A stretch of DNA of 64,000 bases, taken from contig NZ_CP012881.1 in assembly GCF_002224265.1 (NCBI RefSeq), positions 496,001-560,000 on the forward strand, given 5' to 3'. The translations under genes and the position numbers were made by a program. The DNA is from Vibrio vulnificus NBRC 15645 = ATCC 27562. Lineage in GTDB: Bacteria > Pseudomonadota > Gammaproteobacteria > Enterobacterales > Vibrionaceae. Below the pieces are notes generated by a model, which ran no database searches, was not told where the DNA came from, and saw nothing but the letters and a program-made list of their open reading frames with translations. This document shows positions 45,905-56,587 of this stretch, piece after piece. Position 1 is the stretch's first letter. Every line of letters starts with the position of its first letter.

Positions 45905-47185
45905 TTACTCAGCGCCAGCGGCTTGGCTCTCACTGTTGGTGTAAATCAAAAGCGGCTCTGATTCACCATTAATCACCGATTCATCAATAACAACTTTGCT
46001 CACGTCGTCCATCGATGGCAGTTCATACATGGTTTCTAGCAACACGCCTTCCAAAATTGAACGCAAACCACGAGCGCCTGTTTTACGCTCCATCGCTTTT
46101 TTCGCGATCGCTTTTAGCGCATCTTCTCTGAACTCAAGATCCGCACCTTCCAGTTCAAACAGTGCTGCATATTGCTTTGTTAGCGCATTTTTTGGTTGGC
46201 AAAGAATCTGAATTAATGCTTCTTCGTCCAACTCGGTCAACGAAGCGGTCACTGGAAGACGACCAATAAACTCAGGAATCAAACCATATTTCACAAGATC
46301 TTCTGGCTCTACCTGAGTGAACAATTCGCCCACTGTTTTGCTTTCGTCTTTAGAGCGGACTTCCGCACCAAAACCAATGCCGGTACCTGTTGCAACTCGT
46401 TGTTCGATCACTTTATCTAGACCGGCAAATGCACCACCACAGATAAAGAGGATCTTTGACGTATCCACTTGCAAAAACTCTTGCTGAGGATGCTTACGAC
46501 CACCTTGAGGTGGTACAGAAGCAATCGTACCTTCAACCAGTTTAAGCAGCGCTTGTTGAACGCCTTCACCAGAAACGTCACGAGTAATCGATGGGTTTTC
46601 TGCTTTACGAGAAATCTTGTCGATCTCGTCAATATACACAATACCACGCTCTGCTTTCGCTACGTCGTAATCACATTTCTGAAGCAACTTTTGAATGATG
46701 TTTTCAACATCTTCGCCCACGTAACCCGCTTCTGTTAGCGTCGTGGCATCTGCCATAGTGAACGGTACATCGAGGAAACGCGCAAGCGTCTCAGCAAGCA
46801 ACGTCTTACCGCTACCTGTTGGGCCAATCAGCAAGATGTTACTCTTACCTAGCTCCACGCCATCACTCGTTGTGTCACCATTACGTAAACGCTTGTAGTG
46901 GTTATATACCGCAACCGCGAGCACTTTTTTCGCATGGTCCTGACCGATTACATAGTCATCAAGGTGTGCACGGATTTCACGAGGCGTTGGTAACGCTTCA
47001 GATTCACGTTTTGGAAGCACATCTTTGATCTCTTCACGGATGATGTCGTTACATAAATCGACACATTCGTCACAGATGTAAACGGATGGACCAGCGATTA
47101 GCTTGCGAACTTCGTGCTGGCTTTTGCCGCAGAAAGAGCAGTAAAGCAACTTACCACTACCACTCTCTTTGCTTTTGTCTGTCAT
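45905..47185 (-). CDS. clpX: ClpX unfoldase subunit
   Basis: The zinc-binding domain ([11 protein letters not shown] ... CDECVDLC), Walker A GPTGSGKT, Walker [10 protein letters not shown] and the ClpP-binding loop GIGFGAEV are all present in a full-length 426-residue protein. AGAGG precedes the ATG. It lies 70 bp downstream of clpP, normally one operon. Confidence 0.97.
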   Translation of the reverse strand: MTDKSKESGSGKLLYCSFCGKSQHEVRKLIAGPSVYICDECVDLCNDIIREEIKDVLPKRESEALPTPREIRAHLDDYVIGQDHAKKVLAVAVYNHYKRLRNGDTTSDGVELGKSNILLIGPTGSGKTLLAETLARFLDVPFTMADATTLTEAGYVGEDVENIIQKLLQKCDYDVAKAERGIVYIDEIDKISRKAENPSITRDVSGEGVQQALLKLVEGTIASVPPQGGRKHPQQEFLQVDTSKILFICGGAFAGLDKVIEQRVATGTGIGFGAEVRSKDESKTVGELFTQVEPEDLVKYGLIPEFIGRLPVTASLTELDEEALIQILCQPKNALTKQYAALFELEGADLEFREDALKAIAKKAMERKTGARGLRSILEGVLLETMYELPSMDDVSKVVIDESVINGESEPLLIYTNSESQAAGAE

Positions 47186-47255
47186 TCGCTAACCTCTTAG
47201 CCTTTACTCTTTATGTTTGAGTGTATAACAATTTGAATCAGTTTGCGCAGGCAAA

Positions 47256-47882
47256 TTATGCACTACGATGAGTCAATACTGCGTCCACCAAACCGTATTC
47301 TACTGCCTGATCTGCCGACATAAAATTATCTCGATCAGTATCACGCTCAATCACTTCCAAAGGTTGGCCAGTGTGTTCTGCCAACAGCTTGTTCAGTTTA
47401 GTCTTAATTGTAAGAATTTCCTGAGCATGAATTTGGATGTCTGACGCTTGACCTTGGAAACCACCGAGTGGCTGGTGAATCATCACACGTGAGTTAGGTA
47501 GCACATAACGCTTACCTGGTGCACCACCAGCAAGCAAAAATGCACCCATTGAACATGCTTGACCCATACATACTGTGCTCACATTTGGCTTGATGAACTG
47601 CATTGTGTCGTAAATCGACATACCTGCTGTCACGCTGCCACCTGGAGAGTTAATGTAAAGGAAGATATCTTTGTCTGGGTTCTCAGACTCTAGGAAAAGT
47701 AGCTGAGCCACGACAAGGTTTGCCATGTGGTCTTCAACTTGTCCAGTGAGGAAAATCACTCGCTCTTTTAGCAAACGCGAATAAATATCGTAAGAACGTT
47801 CACCACGGGAAGTTTGTTCAACCACCATTGGTACTAGTGCGTCGATGATTGGCGACATTGCATTTTTTTCTTGGTAGCTCAT
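47256..47882 (-). CDS. clpP: ClpP protease subunit
   Basis: The serine protease subunit of ClpXP and ClpAP. The catalytic Ser lies in [12 protein letters not shown], His in MIHQPLGG and Asp in [10 protein letters not shown]. The 208-residue frame includes a short propeptide. AGGGA precedes the ATG. Confidence 0.97.
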   Translation of the reverse strand: MSYQEKNAMSPIIDALVPMVVEQTSRGERSYDIYSRLLKERVIFLTGQVEDHMANLVVAQLLFLESENPDKDIFLYINSPGGSVTAGMSIYDTMQFIKPNVSTVCMGQACSMGAFLLAGGAPGKRYVLPNSRVMIHQPLGGFQGQASDIQIHAQEILTIKTKLNKLLAEHTGQPLEVIERDTDRDNFMSADQAVEYGLVDAVLTHRSA

Positions 47883-47896
47883 ATTCTTATGTCCCT

Positions 47897-47936
47897 AAAA
47901 TAAATGGCCCGGATGATAATTATCATACGGACCATT
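47897..47936 (-). terminator. long hairpin between tig and clpP
   Basis: On the minus strand AATGGTCCG and CGGGCCATT (one G-U pair) enclose a self-complementary ATGATAATTATCAT, and TTATTTTA follows. It may terminate tig or act as an attenuator into clpP. Confidence 0.6.
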
Positions 47937-47987
47937 GTTAGCAGAATAGTTAACGTTTAGTCAACCTTCTACGCAAGATATTGCTTA

Positions 47988-49286
47988 TTAAGCTGGTTGG
48001 TTCATTAGCTCGTTGAAGCTAACTTCTTTTTCAGAAACCTGAGCTTTAGCAATGATCGCGTCGATAGCTTGTTCTTCTAGAGCAACGTTACGCATGTTGT
48101 TCATCATCTGTTCGTTTTGCTCGTAGTAAGTCACAACTTCAGTTGGATCTTCGTAAGCAGTCGCCATTTCAGTGATGATAGCTTTCACTTTCTCTTCATC
48201 AACTTTTAGCTCGTGAGCTTTGATCACTTCACCTAGAAGTAGACCCACGACAACACGACGTTTCGCTTGCTCTTCAAACAGTTCACGAGGAAGCTGCATT
48301 GCTGCTTCAACGTTACCGCCAAAGCGTTGTGCTGCTTGCTGGCGTAGAACATTGATTTCTTGGTCGATAAGCGCAGCTGGCACGTCGATTTCGTTCTCTT
48401 TTACAAGACCGTCAATCGCTTGCTCTTTGATACGGTTTTTAACCGCTTGCTTAAGCTCACGCTCCATGTTCTTGCGAACTTCTGCTTTCAGTGCGTCGAT
48501 GCCGCCTTCTGCTACGCCAAACTTAGCAACGAACTCGTCGTTTAGTTCTGGTAGTTGACGTGCTTCAACTTTGTTCACTTTGATAGCGAATTTCGCTGCT
48601 TTACCTTTTAGGTTTTCAGCGTGGTAATCTTCTGGGAAGGTTACGTCGATTTCGAATTCCATGCCCTTAGTTTTGCCTTCGATACCATCTTCGAAGCCAG
48701 GGATCATACGGCCTGCGCCCATTTCTAGTGGGAAGTTCTCAGCTTTACCGCCTTCAAACTCTTCACCGTCGATAGAGCCAACGAAATCGATGCTTACGCG
48801 CTTACCCGCTTCAGCTGCTTCTTCAACTTCAGTCCAAGTCGCTTGTTGCTTACGTAGAGTTTCGATCATCTCTTCAACGTCAGCGTCTTTCACTTCAACT
48901 GCTGGTTTTTCAACAGTGATGTTTTCTAGACCTTTAAGCTCAACTTCTGGGTAAACTTCAAAAGTTGCGTTGAATACGAGATCTGAGCCTTCTTTGTTTT
49001 CAACTGGAGCGAAAGTTGGTGCACCCGCTGGGTTGATCTTTTCTTTGATGATCGCTTCGATGAAGTGGCGTTGCATTACTTCACCTAGGATGTCTTGACG
49101 TACTGCTTTGCCGTACATTTTCGCAACCATCTTCATTGGCACTTTGCCTTTACGGAAACCATCGAAACGACGGTTTTTAGCGATGTTGCGTAGTTCAGCT
49201 GTAACTGCATCTTCGATGTTAGCAGCAGGAACAGTAATATTCAGACGGCGCTCTAGGCCCTCTAGCGTTTCAACAGTAACTTGCAT
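47988..49286 (-). CDS. tig: trigger factor
   Basis: The ribosome-bound chaperone. The ribosome-binding domain contains the signature [12 protein letters not shown], the FKBP-type domain (about 150-245) includes [21 protein letters not shown], and a helical C-terminal arm domain completes 432 residues. TGAGG lies before the ATG. First gene of the tig-clpP-clpX-lon series. Confidence 0.96.
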   Translation of the reverse strand: MQVTVETLEGLERRLNITVPAANIEDAVTAELRNIAKNRRFDGFRKGKVPMKMVAKMYGKAVRQDILGEVMQRHFIEAIIKEKINPAGAPTFAPVENKEGSDLVFNATFEVYPEVELKGLENITVEKPAVEVKDADVEEMIETLRKQQATWTEVEEAAEAGKRVSIDFVGSIDGEEFEGGKAENFPLEMGAGRMIPGFEDGIEGKTKGMEFEIDVTFPEDYHAENLKGKAAKFAIKVNKVEARQLPELNDEFVAKFGVAEGGIDALKAEVRKNMERELKQAVKNRIKEQAIDGLVKENEIDVPAALIDQEINVLRQQAAQRFGGNVEAAMQLPRELFEEQAKRRVVVGLLLGEVIKAHELKVDEEKVKAIITEMATAYEDPTEVVTYYEQNEQMMNNMRNVALEEQAIDAIIAKAQVSEKEVSFNELMNQPA

Positions 49287-49300
49287 TATATATAAACCTC

Positions 49301-49324
49301 AAAAATGGCTCAGTTTGACTGAGC
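49301..49324 (-). promoter_or_regulatory. hairpin in the tig leader
   Basis: GCTCAGT-CAA-ACTGAGC on the minus strand is followed by CATTTTT just upstream of the ribosome site and 15 bases before ATG 49286. It looks like a terminator, and may attenuate or protect tig mRNA. Confidence 0.55.
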
Positions 49325-49846
49325 ATATGAGCCTAACGAATGCCAGAGCAAACGAATACGGCTGCATCCTTGTCTGTGTTCTTTACGAACACCTATTTTA
49401 AAATCGAGTATCGGTTTCGCCATGAAACCAAACTAATCAGTGATATCTTCGGCTGCACCAAAGGTATCTCCCATTAGTCTCAGGACAAAATTTCAGACGC
49501 GACATTCTAACGATCTGATCTAACCCTGTCGAGCCAATCGCCACTATGTGCGCAATGTCTGTCCTAAAATCTCGAATTCATGTCGCAATTTGGCGGTTAG
49601 CAACTAAGATTGGGACAATAACGAGTTTTTCAAGAGAATCGACTGCTTTTTTTATCGAAAAGCGTAAAAAGAGATCTTGCTCTTGTTTTGCTCCACAGAG
49701 TTGAGATCTTTTTCGCCACTATTTTCTACAAACCGATAACATCTGACTATCCACCCCAATTGGACTGTTTTGTGGCAAGTTAAACAGAATGCGTTACCTG
49801 TCTTAGCTGTCATTGCTTGCTGCGATTTTGTTTTCGGAGAATCAGG
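49325..49846. other. intergenic region between tig and dctB, no gene seen
   Basis: About 520 bp between divergent genes. No credible coding frame or tRNA is visible. A small hairpin GTGTTC-GTAAA-GAACAC (minus strand, about 49376-49392) lies in the possible tig leader. Promoters for both genes must lie here. Confidence 0.5.
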
Positions 49847-51634
49847 ATGTCTCAACGCACACCTATCGTGCTTATGTTCTTCGTCATTTATCTGCTCTGC
49901 ATGTTGATCAGCGGCCGCTACATTTGGCTAACTAGCTACCAAGCGTTAACGCAGCAGCATCATTCTCAATTAGAGCGATTCGCCGGACACATCCAAAACA
50001 AACTGGACAAATTCGCACACATTCCACAATTGCTCGCTAAAGATGAACCTCTCATCGATGCTCTGCAACAGCCAAACAACAGTGCTCAGATTGATCTGAC
50101 CAACCGCTATCTCGAAGAAGTGAACGCGGTGATTCAAGCGGCGGATACCTATTTAATTGACGAATACGGCAATACTATTGCCGCAAGTAACTGGAATATT
50201 GACCGCTCTTTTGTGGGACGTAACTTTGCATTCCGCCCTTATTTTAAACAGGCTATCGTAGGTCAACGAAGCCAATATTTCGCGCTCGGTTCCACCTCGG
50301 GCCAACGGGGCTACTATTACTCCTACCCTGTCACCTATGCAGGGTCGATCATCGGGGTTGTGGTGGTGAAGATGGAACTTCTTTCCATAGAGGACAATTG
50401 GCGAGAAAAGCGCAGCGTGTTTGTTGCAGACGATGAAAACCAGATCGTGTTTATGTCCAGTGACCCTGCTTGGTTATTTAAAAGCCTGACACCGAAGACA
50501 GAGAGCGAACTTCAACGTATTCGTGATTCACGACAATATTTGGATAAAAGCATTGAATCACTGGATTTCGTCGGTGATTTAAACGCTAAGCAAAGTGAAA
50601 TCAAGCAAGGCGAGCCTTACAGTTCAGGCACCATGATTGTCTCTTCACTGCCTTTACCTGACTTAGCACTGACGATTCGGGTACTCTCTTCAAAACATAA
50701 CTTGGTAATAACCACCTTTGGCTTGCTTTTGGTCGAAACCTTGGTATTTGCGATTCTTTTCTTACTTGGTCAACTCTACTACCACCGACAGCAGAAGCAT
50801 CGCCAGATCGAAAGGGTGCAACAAGAAGCGAAACAAAAGCTGGAGTTCCTTTTGATGGAACGCACCGCCGAGTTGCAAGCAGAAATCGCACAGCGCACTA
50901 AGACCGAACAAGCCTTGCGACTTACTCAAGACGAACTCATTCAAGCCGCCAAACTCGCAGTTATTGGACAGATGTCCGCCAGTATTAGCCACGAACTCAA
51001 CAACCCATTGGCCGCTATTCGCAGTTTTGCCGATAACGGCAGACTCTTTTTAGAAAAAGAGAAGTATCCTCGTGTCGATGAGAATCTCAGTCGCATTTCC
51101 GCATTGACGGAGCGGATGGCCAAAATCAGCCAACAATTGCGTTCTTTCGCACGAAAATCCGCGGGTGATGAGCTTGTCGAAGCGCGCTTGATGCCCGTAC
51201 TACTCTCAGCTAACGAGCTAATGAAACCCTCCCTCAAATCCGCGCGTGTGCAACTCGAAACCGATTTCCCAGAACACGATATCCACTTGGTGATCAATAC
51301 CATTCAACTGGAGCAAGTTCTGATCAATCTTATTACCAATGCGATTGAAGCGATGGAGAACACAGAGGAGAAGCAACTGCGTATCACCGTGGACAGGGCG
51401 CTTGAGCAGCAAATCCGTGTCCATATCGATGATAACGGCCCAGGCATCGATCCTGCGAAGTTCGCTCAACTTTGCGAACCTTTCCATACCACAAAGAAAA
51501 ACGGCTTAGGCCTCGGCCTATCGATTTCACAACAGATATTGGCGGGTATGAACGGCAAGCTTCAAGTGTCACACAGCCCGCTCGGCGGAGCTCGCTTCAC
51601 CATTACACTCCCCACTATCAATACAGAGGTTTAA
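49847..51634 (+). CDS. dctB: C4-dicarboxylate sensor kinase DctB
   Basis: A transmembrane helix near 5-25, a periplasmic double-PAS-type sensor (about 30-280, with YLEEVNAVIQAADTYLID and GRNFAFRPYFKQA), a second helix, a coiled segment and a HisKA/HATPase core. Phospho-acceptor His lies in ASISHELNNPLAAIRSF; N and G boxes are in LINLITNAIEAM and NGLGLGLSI. ATG at 49847 has GGAG upstream. It is translationally close to dctD (1 bp between). Confidence 0.93.
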   Translation: MSQRTPIVLMFFVIYLLCMLISGRYIWLTSYQALTQQHHSQLERFAGHIQNKLDKFAHIPQLLAKDEPLIDALQQPNNSAQIDLTNRYLEEVNAVIQAADTYLIDEYGNTIAASNWNIDRSFVGRNFAFRPYFKQAIVGQRSQYFALGSTSGQRGYYYSYPVTYAGSIIGVVVVKMELLSIEDNWREKRSVFVADDENQIVFMSSDPAWLFKSLTPKTESELQRIRDSRQYLDKSIESLDFVGDLNAKQSEIKQGEPYSSGTMIVSSLPLPDLALTIRVLSSKHNLVITTFGLLLVETLVFAILFLLGQLYYHRQQKHRQIERVQQEAKQKLEFLLMERTAELQAEIAQRTKTEQALRLTQDELIQAAKLAVIGQMSASISHELNNPLAAIRSFADNGRLFLEKEKYPRVDENLSRISALTERMAKISQQLRSFARKSAGDELVEARLMPVLLSANELMKPSLKSARVQLETDFPEHDIHLVINTIQLEQVLINLITNAIEAMENTEEKQLRITVDRALEQQIRVHIDDNGPGIDPAKFAQLCEPFHTTKKNGLGLGLSISQQILAGMNGKLQVSHSPLGGARFTITLPTINTEV

Positions 51635-51635
51635 T

Positions 51636-52976
51636 ATGAGCTTGGTTTATTTTATTGATGACGAATCCGATCTCAGACTCGCCGTGGAACAGAGTTTTGA
51701 GCTGGCCGAGATTGAAGCAAACTTTTTCGCCGATGCAGAAAGTGCCTTGTTGGCCATGAAAGCGCAAACACAACCTGCGGTGGTCATCACCGATATTTGC
51801 CTACCCGGCATCTCGGGTATGGACTTGCTCAACACCTTAATTCATCGTGACCCCGATCTGCCCGTCATTATGATCACCGGTCACGGGGACATCTCAATGG
51901 CGGTGAAAGCCCTTCACAACGGTGCTTATGATTTTATCGAGAAGCCCTTTGCCTCTGAACATCTGGTGGAAACCGTTAAACGAGCGATTGAAAAACGTCA
52001 GTTAACCAATGAAAACCAGCTTCTGAGACAATCGCTTAAAGCAAGCAAAACCCTTGGGCCTAGAATCATTGGTGAAACGCCGTCCATCCAAGAATTAAGA
52101 GAAACCATCAGTCACATCGCTGACACCCAAGCCGATATTCTGCTGTTTGGCGAAACTGGCACTGGCAAAGAGTTGATTGCCCGTTCTATTCATGAGCAAA
52201 GTCCTCGTCGTGAGAAAAATTTTGTCGCCCTCAATTGCGGGGCGATCCCTGAGAACCTAATCGAAAGTGAACTCTATGGCCACGAAAAAGGCGCGTTCAC
52301 TGGCGCAGACAGTCAACGCATTGGGAAATTCGAATTTGCTCAGGGGGGAACGCTGTTTCTCGATGAAATTGAATCGATGCCAATGCAAGCTCAAATCCGC
52401 TTGTTGCGAGTGTTGCAAGAGCGCGTGATTGAACGCGTCGGGTCAAACCAGTTGCTGCCTTTGGATGTGCGCATTATTGCCGCCACTAAGGTTGACCTCA
52501 AACAAGCGGCAGCCAGCAGCGAGTTTCGTCAGGATCTCTACTATCGTCTTAATGTGGTGACTCTCAACCTACCGCCCCTAAGAGAACGAAAAGAAGACAT
52601 TGCAGCCCTCTTTCACCACTTTTTACTGGTGGCTGCCGCTCGTTACGCAAAAACCGTCCCAGCGCTCTCTGCCAGCGATTTACAGCAGCTGTTAGCTCAC
52701 AATTGGCCAGGCAATGTGCGAGAACTGCGCAATGCGGCAGAGCGATACATCTTGCTTGGCAAGTTAGCGCAGCTCGGCGAGACACCTGCAAGCACGACCG
52801 TGCATTATGCACTCTCCGATCAAGTGGCCGAGTTTGAAAAAAGCGTCATCGAGCAAACGCTGATGGAATGTGGTGGCAGCATCAAAGAGACCATGGACAA
52901 ACTGCAAGTGGCGAGAAAAACCCTGTATGACAAAATGCAGCGCTATGGTTTAGATAAAGAAAACTACAAACAATAA
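51636..52976 (+). CDS. dctD: C4-dicarboxylate response regulator DctD, sigma-54 activator
   Basis: A receiver domain with Asp in VVITDICLPG, a AAA+ domain with Walker A GETGTGKE and the sigma-54-contacting GAFTGA loop (HEKGAFTGADS), and a C-terminal Fis-type HTH (GGSIKETMDKLQVARKTLYDKM). It should activate the dctPQM promoter at 58374-58389. Confidence 0.95.
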   Translation: MSLVYFIDDESDLRLAVEQSFELAEIEANFFADAESALLAMKAQTQPAVVITDICLPGISGMDLLNTLIHRDPDLPVIMITGHGDISMAVKALHNGAYDFIEKPFASEHLVETVKRAIEKRQLTNENQLLRQSLKASKTLGPRIIGETPSIQELRETISHIADTQADILLFGETGTGKELIARSIHEQSPRREKNFVALNCGAIPENLIESELYGHEKGAFTGADSQRIGKFEFAQGGTLFLDEIESMPMQAQIRLLRVLQERVIERVGSNQLLPLDVRIIAATKVDLKQAAASSEFRQDLYYRLNVVTLNLPPLRERKEDIAALFHHFLLVAAARYAKTVPALSASDLQQLLAHNWPGNVRELRNAAERYILLGKLAQLGETPASTTVHYALSDQVAEFEKSVIEQTLMECGGSIKETMDKLQVARKTLYDKMQRYGLDKENYKQ

Positions 52977-53001
52977 AGGCCACAAAATGATTGGTGGCCT
53001 T
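52976..53001 (+). terminator. hairpin after dctD
   Basis: AAGGCCAC and GTGGCCTT, an 8-bp perfect stem with a 10-nt loop right after the stop codon; the tail is not T-rich. Confidence 0.6.
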
Positions 53002-53069
53002 ATGTCGTTTGTCCCTTGCTCTCCTCTCACATGCACTCAACAGGCAAGCATGAGGGAGCTTAGTTATTT

Positions 53070-55034
53070 TTATTTTCCTTTGGCATAGCTGAAGTAGTAG
53101 GTCATGTACTCATTCGCTTGTTTTGTCTCTTTGATGTACTTCGGTAGCTCATCCACCGAGACCGAGGAGGCTTTTCTTTGGTAACGGTAGTTCATGTTGA
53201 TTTTTTTATAAACTTGCGCCAATACCTGTAACAGCCCTTCTTCATCCCCCTTAATCGAAACATCCAGCGAGTAGGTGTCACTCTCAACTGAAAACTCTTC
53301 CTCTTCGAGCTGCAGTCTATCTGGCAAATTCACCACGATATTCTGCTCTATCGTCAAAGGCGCACCAACGTAGTACGGCGTTTTACGATTTTGAGTTTCT
53401 GGCGCATAGAGCGAGTTGTTGATGATATCCGCCGTCACTTCCACTCTCACAGTATTCTCTTCACCTTCCGTCCACGGGTTCTCGAGAACGTAAGTTTCCA
53501 CCATGGTCACAACATTGCTCTGAGGGTCGTCTTGATACTCAAACTCTTCCGCCGCATAAACGCTTTGATAGAAGCGACTATAGTAGTCTTCATACTCACC
53601 CATCACCGTTTCCATCGAGTTTGCCGTTAGGTAGCGACGCATACGCTCAGCTTGGTGCCCTTCGTAAAGGGTCGTGATCTTCATCGTGCTGTCACCCTCT
53701 TTTTGGTGCTTGAAGTGGTATTCAACACTTGAGGTGATCTGATTGGTATTGTTGGCATTCATCTCACTCAACCAAATAGATTCGGGCTTAATCACCAGCG
53801 CGTAACCAAGCTCAGACTGTACAATCGAATCTAAAGCATCACCCTGTTCTGTTACTGTTGGATCAATCCAATACTCAAGACCTTGATGAAAGAAATTCAC
53901 AATAACATGGTCGAATGCACTATGACCCGGCAGTTGTTCGTTGAGTTTCTCGCGATGAACGGTACTCACTAATGCAGGATAAGCTTCAACGCCAAGTTGG
54001 TTTAACAAGGTCGCCAGAAGCAAAGATTTGTCTTTGCAATCACCATAACCTTGCTCCAAGATTTGCTCAGGCAAACGAGGAGCGTGTGAGCCGATACCAT
54101 TCTCAATGCCCAAATAACGGATTTTTTGCTGCGAAAGTTTAATCGCCGCCATGATCTGCTCTTCTTTTGAAGGCAAAGCTTTCAACTGCTCTAGCGCTTT
54201 AGCGAACAAACGGCCAGAGGTAGAATTTGGGTAAAGAGGAAGCGCCCACTGAGCCACCTCTTGCCAGTTATCGTAGTTCGACACATTGATATAAGGGTAC
54301 GGGATAAACCAGCTTGGCTGATCCTTTTCATCAAAATCGTACGTTCTTCTACCATCTTCAAAAACATACTCTTCCATCGCGCCAACTTGGCGATGCGTCA
54401 ATGAGCCAAACTCTGAGTTCCCAACGCGTGTGATGGTAAAACCTTTGTCTACAGGAACCAAGCTGCGTGCGTACACTTTAGCCACTGGCACTGACCAACC
54501 CAATCTAATCCATGTATCAAACTTATCACCAAAAACGGGGTTAGCGCCTTCAATGCTAAAGCTGTAGTCAATAATGTCGCCAACTTGGACATTCTTCAAA
54601 ACCAAGTAATACGTTTCAGTGCCGTTATACAACAGTTTTTCTAAGTCGGATTCTTGCTTAAAACGCTTTAACTCCACCTCTTGCGACTTATCAATACGCT
54701 GGCCATCGCGCCATACATCAACGTGGTGAAATAGCACTTTTTCATAATGAGGATCAAACGAAATGGAGATCTGAGAGTTGTCTTCAACCCCTTTAGAATT
54801 AACGGATTTGGTTGCATAGTGGGTGTACATCGTCGGCTTAGGCAACGTAAAGTTGTACTGTTTGTCCACTAACAGGAAAATGCTGCCATCCACTCGATCC
54901 CGTCGATTCTCTTTGTCAAAAGTTTGCTTCACAACCCATTCTGGTGTGGGGGTTAACACAAGCGATTCACCCGCAAACAGAGAAAAGCTCGCGGTAAGTA
55001 AAAGCCACACTGACCATACAAATTTCATATTCAT
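53070..55034 (-). CDS. DUF3857 / transglutaminase-like periplasmic protein
   Basis: A signal peptide (about 1-21, ending FAG) is followed by DUF3857 (about 50-230) and a transglutaminase-like core (about 260-390). The catalytic-type triad is readable: Cys in GYGDCKDKS, His in GHSAFDHVIVNF, Asp in YWIDPTV. The function of such proteins is not known; peptide or envelope processing is guessed. It is placed between dctBD and dctPQM on the same strand as the latter, but a terminator separates it from dctM. Confidence 0.88.
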   Translation of the reverse strand: MNMKFVWSVWLLLTASFSLFAGESLVLTPTPEWVVKQTFDKENRRDRVDGSIFLLVDKQYNFTLPKPTMYTHYATKSVNSKGVEDNSQISISFDPHYEKVLFHHVDVWRDGQRIDKSQEVELKRFKQESDLEKLLYNGTETYYLVLKNVQVGDIIDYSFSIEGANPVFGDKFDTWIRLGWSVPVAKVYARSLVPVDKGFTITRVGNSEFGSLTHRQVGAMEEYVFEDGRRTYDFDEKDQPSWFIPYPYINVSNYDNWQEVAQWALPLYPNSTSGRLFAKALEQLKALPSKEEQIMAAIKLSQQKIRYLGIENGIGSHAPRLPEQILEQGYGDCKDKSLLLATLLNQLGVEAYPALVSTVHREKLNEQLPGHSAFDHVIVNFFHQGLEYWIDPTVTEQGDALDSIVQSELGYALVIKPESIWLSEMNANNTNQITSSVEYHFKHQKEGDSTMKITTLYEGHQAERMRRYLTANSMETVMGEYEDYYSRFYQSVYAAEEFEYQDDPQSNVVTMVETYVLENPWTEGEENTVRVEVTADIINNSLYAPETQNRKTPYYVGAPLTIEQNIVVNLPDRLQLEEEEFSVESDTYSLDVSIKGDEEGLLQVLAQVYKKINMNYRYQRKASSVSVDELPKYIKETKQANEYMTYYFSYAKGK

Positions 55035-55116
55035 CCAACGCTATATTTTAATTTCATTTAATTAATCGAATGAATACTAACGAGTTGAGAGGCAAATAGT
55101 AAGCCCTTTACAAAGA

Positions 55117-55143
55117 AACCCGCCAAATGGGCTTTGGCGGGTT
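55117..55143 (-). terminator. terminator of dctM
   Basis: AACCCGCCAAA-GCCCA-TTTGGCGGGTT on the minus strand is an 11-bp perfect stem, followed by TCTTTG. Confidence 0.8.
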
Positions 55144-55222
55144 ACGTTTAACGAATTTCGTACTTATTACAGAGACTTACCACTTGAGCTTATCGCATTG
55201 AATCTGCGGTAAGGCGACGCTG

Positions 55223-56584
55223 TTACTTGGTAATGATCTCCGGCCCCATCAGTGTGGTTGGTAGCCAAGTCGATACCCAAGGAACGTACGTGACAATAAT
55301 GAGGAAGAGGAACATCACCGCCACCCATGGTAATGCGGCTTTGACCACGTTCATCATCGACATTTTTGCCACCCCTGCGGTGACGAACAAGTTGAGCCCG
55401 ACAGGCGGAGTGATCATGCCTATCTCCATGTTCACCACCATGATGATGCCTAGATGAATTGGGTCGATACCTAACGCAATGGCGATGGGAAAAACTAACG
55501 GAGCGACGATGATCAATAGACCTGACGGTTCCATAAACTGACCACCAATCAGCAGCAATACGTTAACCACAATCAAGAAGGTGATAGGGCCAAGACCCGC
55601 TGACAACATTGATTCCGTGATCATTTGTGGAATGCGTTCTTCCGTCAATACGTGCTTAAGAATCAATGCGTTGGCAATGATAAACAACAACATGATGGTC
55701 AGCTTACCCGCTTCAAAAAGCGTATGCTGGGTATCTTTATGGAAGAAGGCTTCAAACACTTTCACGAGCGCAGAACGTTGGTTTTGCTTATCGGCAAACG
55801 GTCCCATGTCTTTATAAACGAAGTTGGCAATCAAAAACGAGTAGACTGCAGCTACCGCCGCCGCTTCGGTTGGGGTAAAAATGCCCCCATAGATACCACC
55901 AAGGATGATCACCACCAGCAGTAAACCCCAACTCGCTTCTTTGGCTGAGTTGATGGCTTCTGACCAGCCGACAAAAGGCTGTTTTGGCAGATTTTTTATG
56001 CGCGCCGCAATGTAGATCGCCACAATCAACATCAAGCCTGCAAGTAGCCCCGGGATCACGCCGCCTAGGAACATACGACCGACCGAAACATCGGTTGCCG
56101 CAGAGTAAACGACCATCACGATCGAAGGTGGGATCAAAATACCCAGTGTCCCAGCATTACAAATCACCCCAGCGGCGAACTCTTTCGAGTAACCGTTTTT
56201 GATCATCCCAGCGATAACGATGCTACCAATCGCCACCACGGTAGCCGGAGAAGAACCGGACAGCGCGGCAAACATCATACATGCCACCACCGAGGCCATG
56301 GCTAGGCCACCGCGAAACCAACCCACCATGGCAATCGCAAAGCGGATGATGCGCTTAGCCACCCCACCCGTCGACATAAAACTGGATGCCAAGATAAAGA
56401 ACGGAATCGCCAACAAGGTGTAGTGACCTTCAAAGGCGTTAAATAAGGTCTGCGCCACCGACGCCAAAGACGCATCGGAGTGCCACATCAAAAACAGAAT
56501 GCTCGATAAGCCGAGAGAAACCGCGATAGGCACGCCAATCAGCATAAAGCCGATGACGAACAAAAATAAAAATAGAATATCCAT
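55223..56584 (-). CDS. dctM: TRAP transporter large membrane subunit DctM
   Basis: A 453-residue, about 12-helix DctM subunit (GVPIAVSLGLSS, MMFAALSGSSPATVVAIGSI and IGMITPPVGLNLFV). It carries the sodium-coupled transport path for C4-dicarboxylates. It starts 3 bp after the dctQ stop. Confidence 0.94.
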   Translation of the reverse strand: MDILFLFLFVIGFMLIGVPIAVSLGLSSILFLMWHSDASLASVAQTLFNAFEGHYTLLAIPFFILASSFMSTGGVAKRIIRFAIAMVGWFRGGLAMASVVACMMFAALSGSSPATVVAIGSIVIAGMIKNGYSKEFAAGVICNAGTLGILIPPSIVMVVYSAATDVSVGRMFLGGVIPGLLAGLMLIVAIYIAARIKNLPKQPFVGWSEAINSAKEASWGLLLVVIILGGIYGGIFTPTEAAAVAAVYSFLIANFVYKDMGPFADKQNQRSALVKVFEAFFHKDTQHTLFEAGKLTIMLLFIIANALILKHVLTEERIPQMITESMLSAGLGPITFLIVVNVLLLIGGQFMEPSGLLIIVAPLVFPIAIALGIDPIHLGIIMVVNMEIGMITPPVGLNLFVTAGVAKMSMMNVVKAALPWVAVMFLFLIIVTYVPWVSTWLPTTLMGPEIITK

Positions 56585-56587
56585 CGC

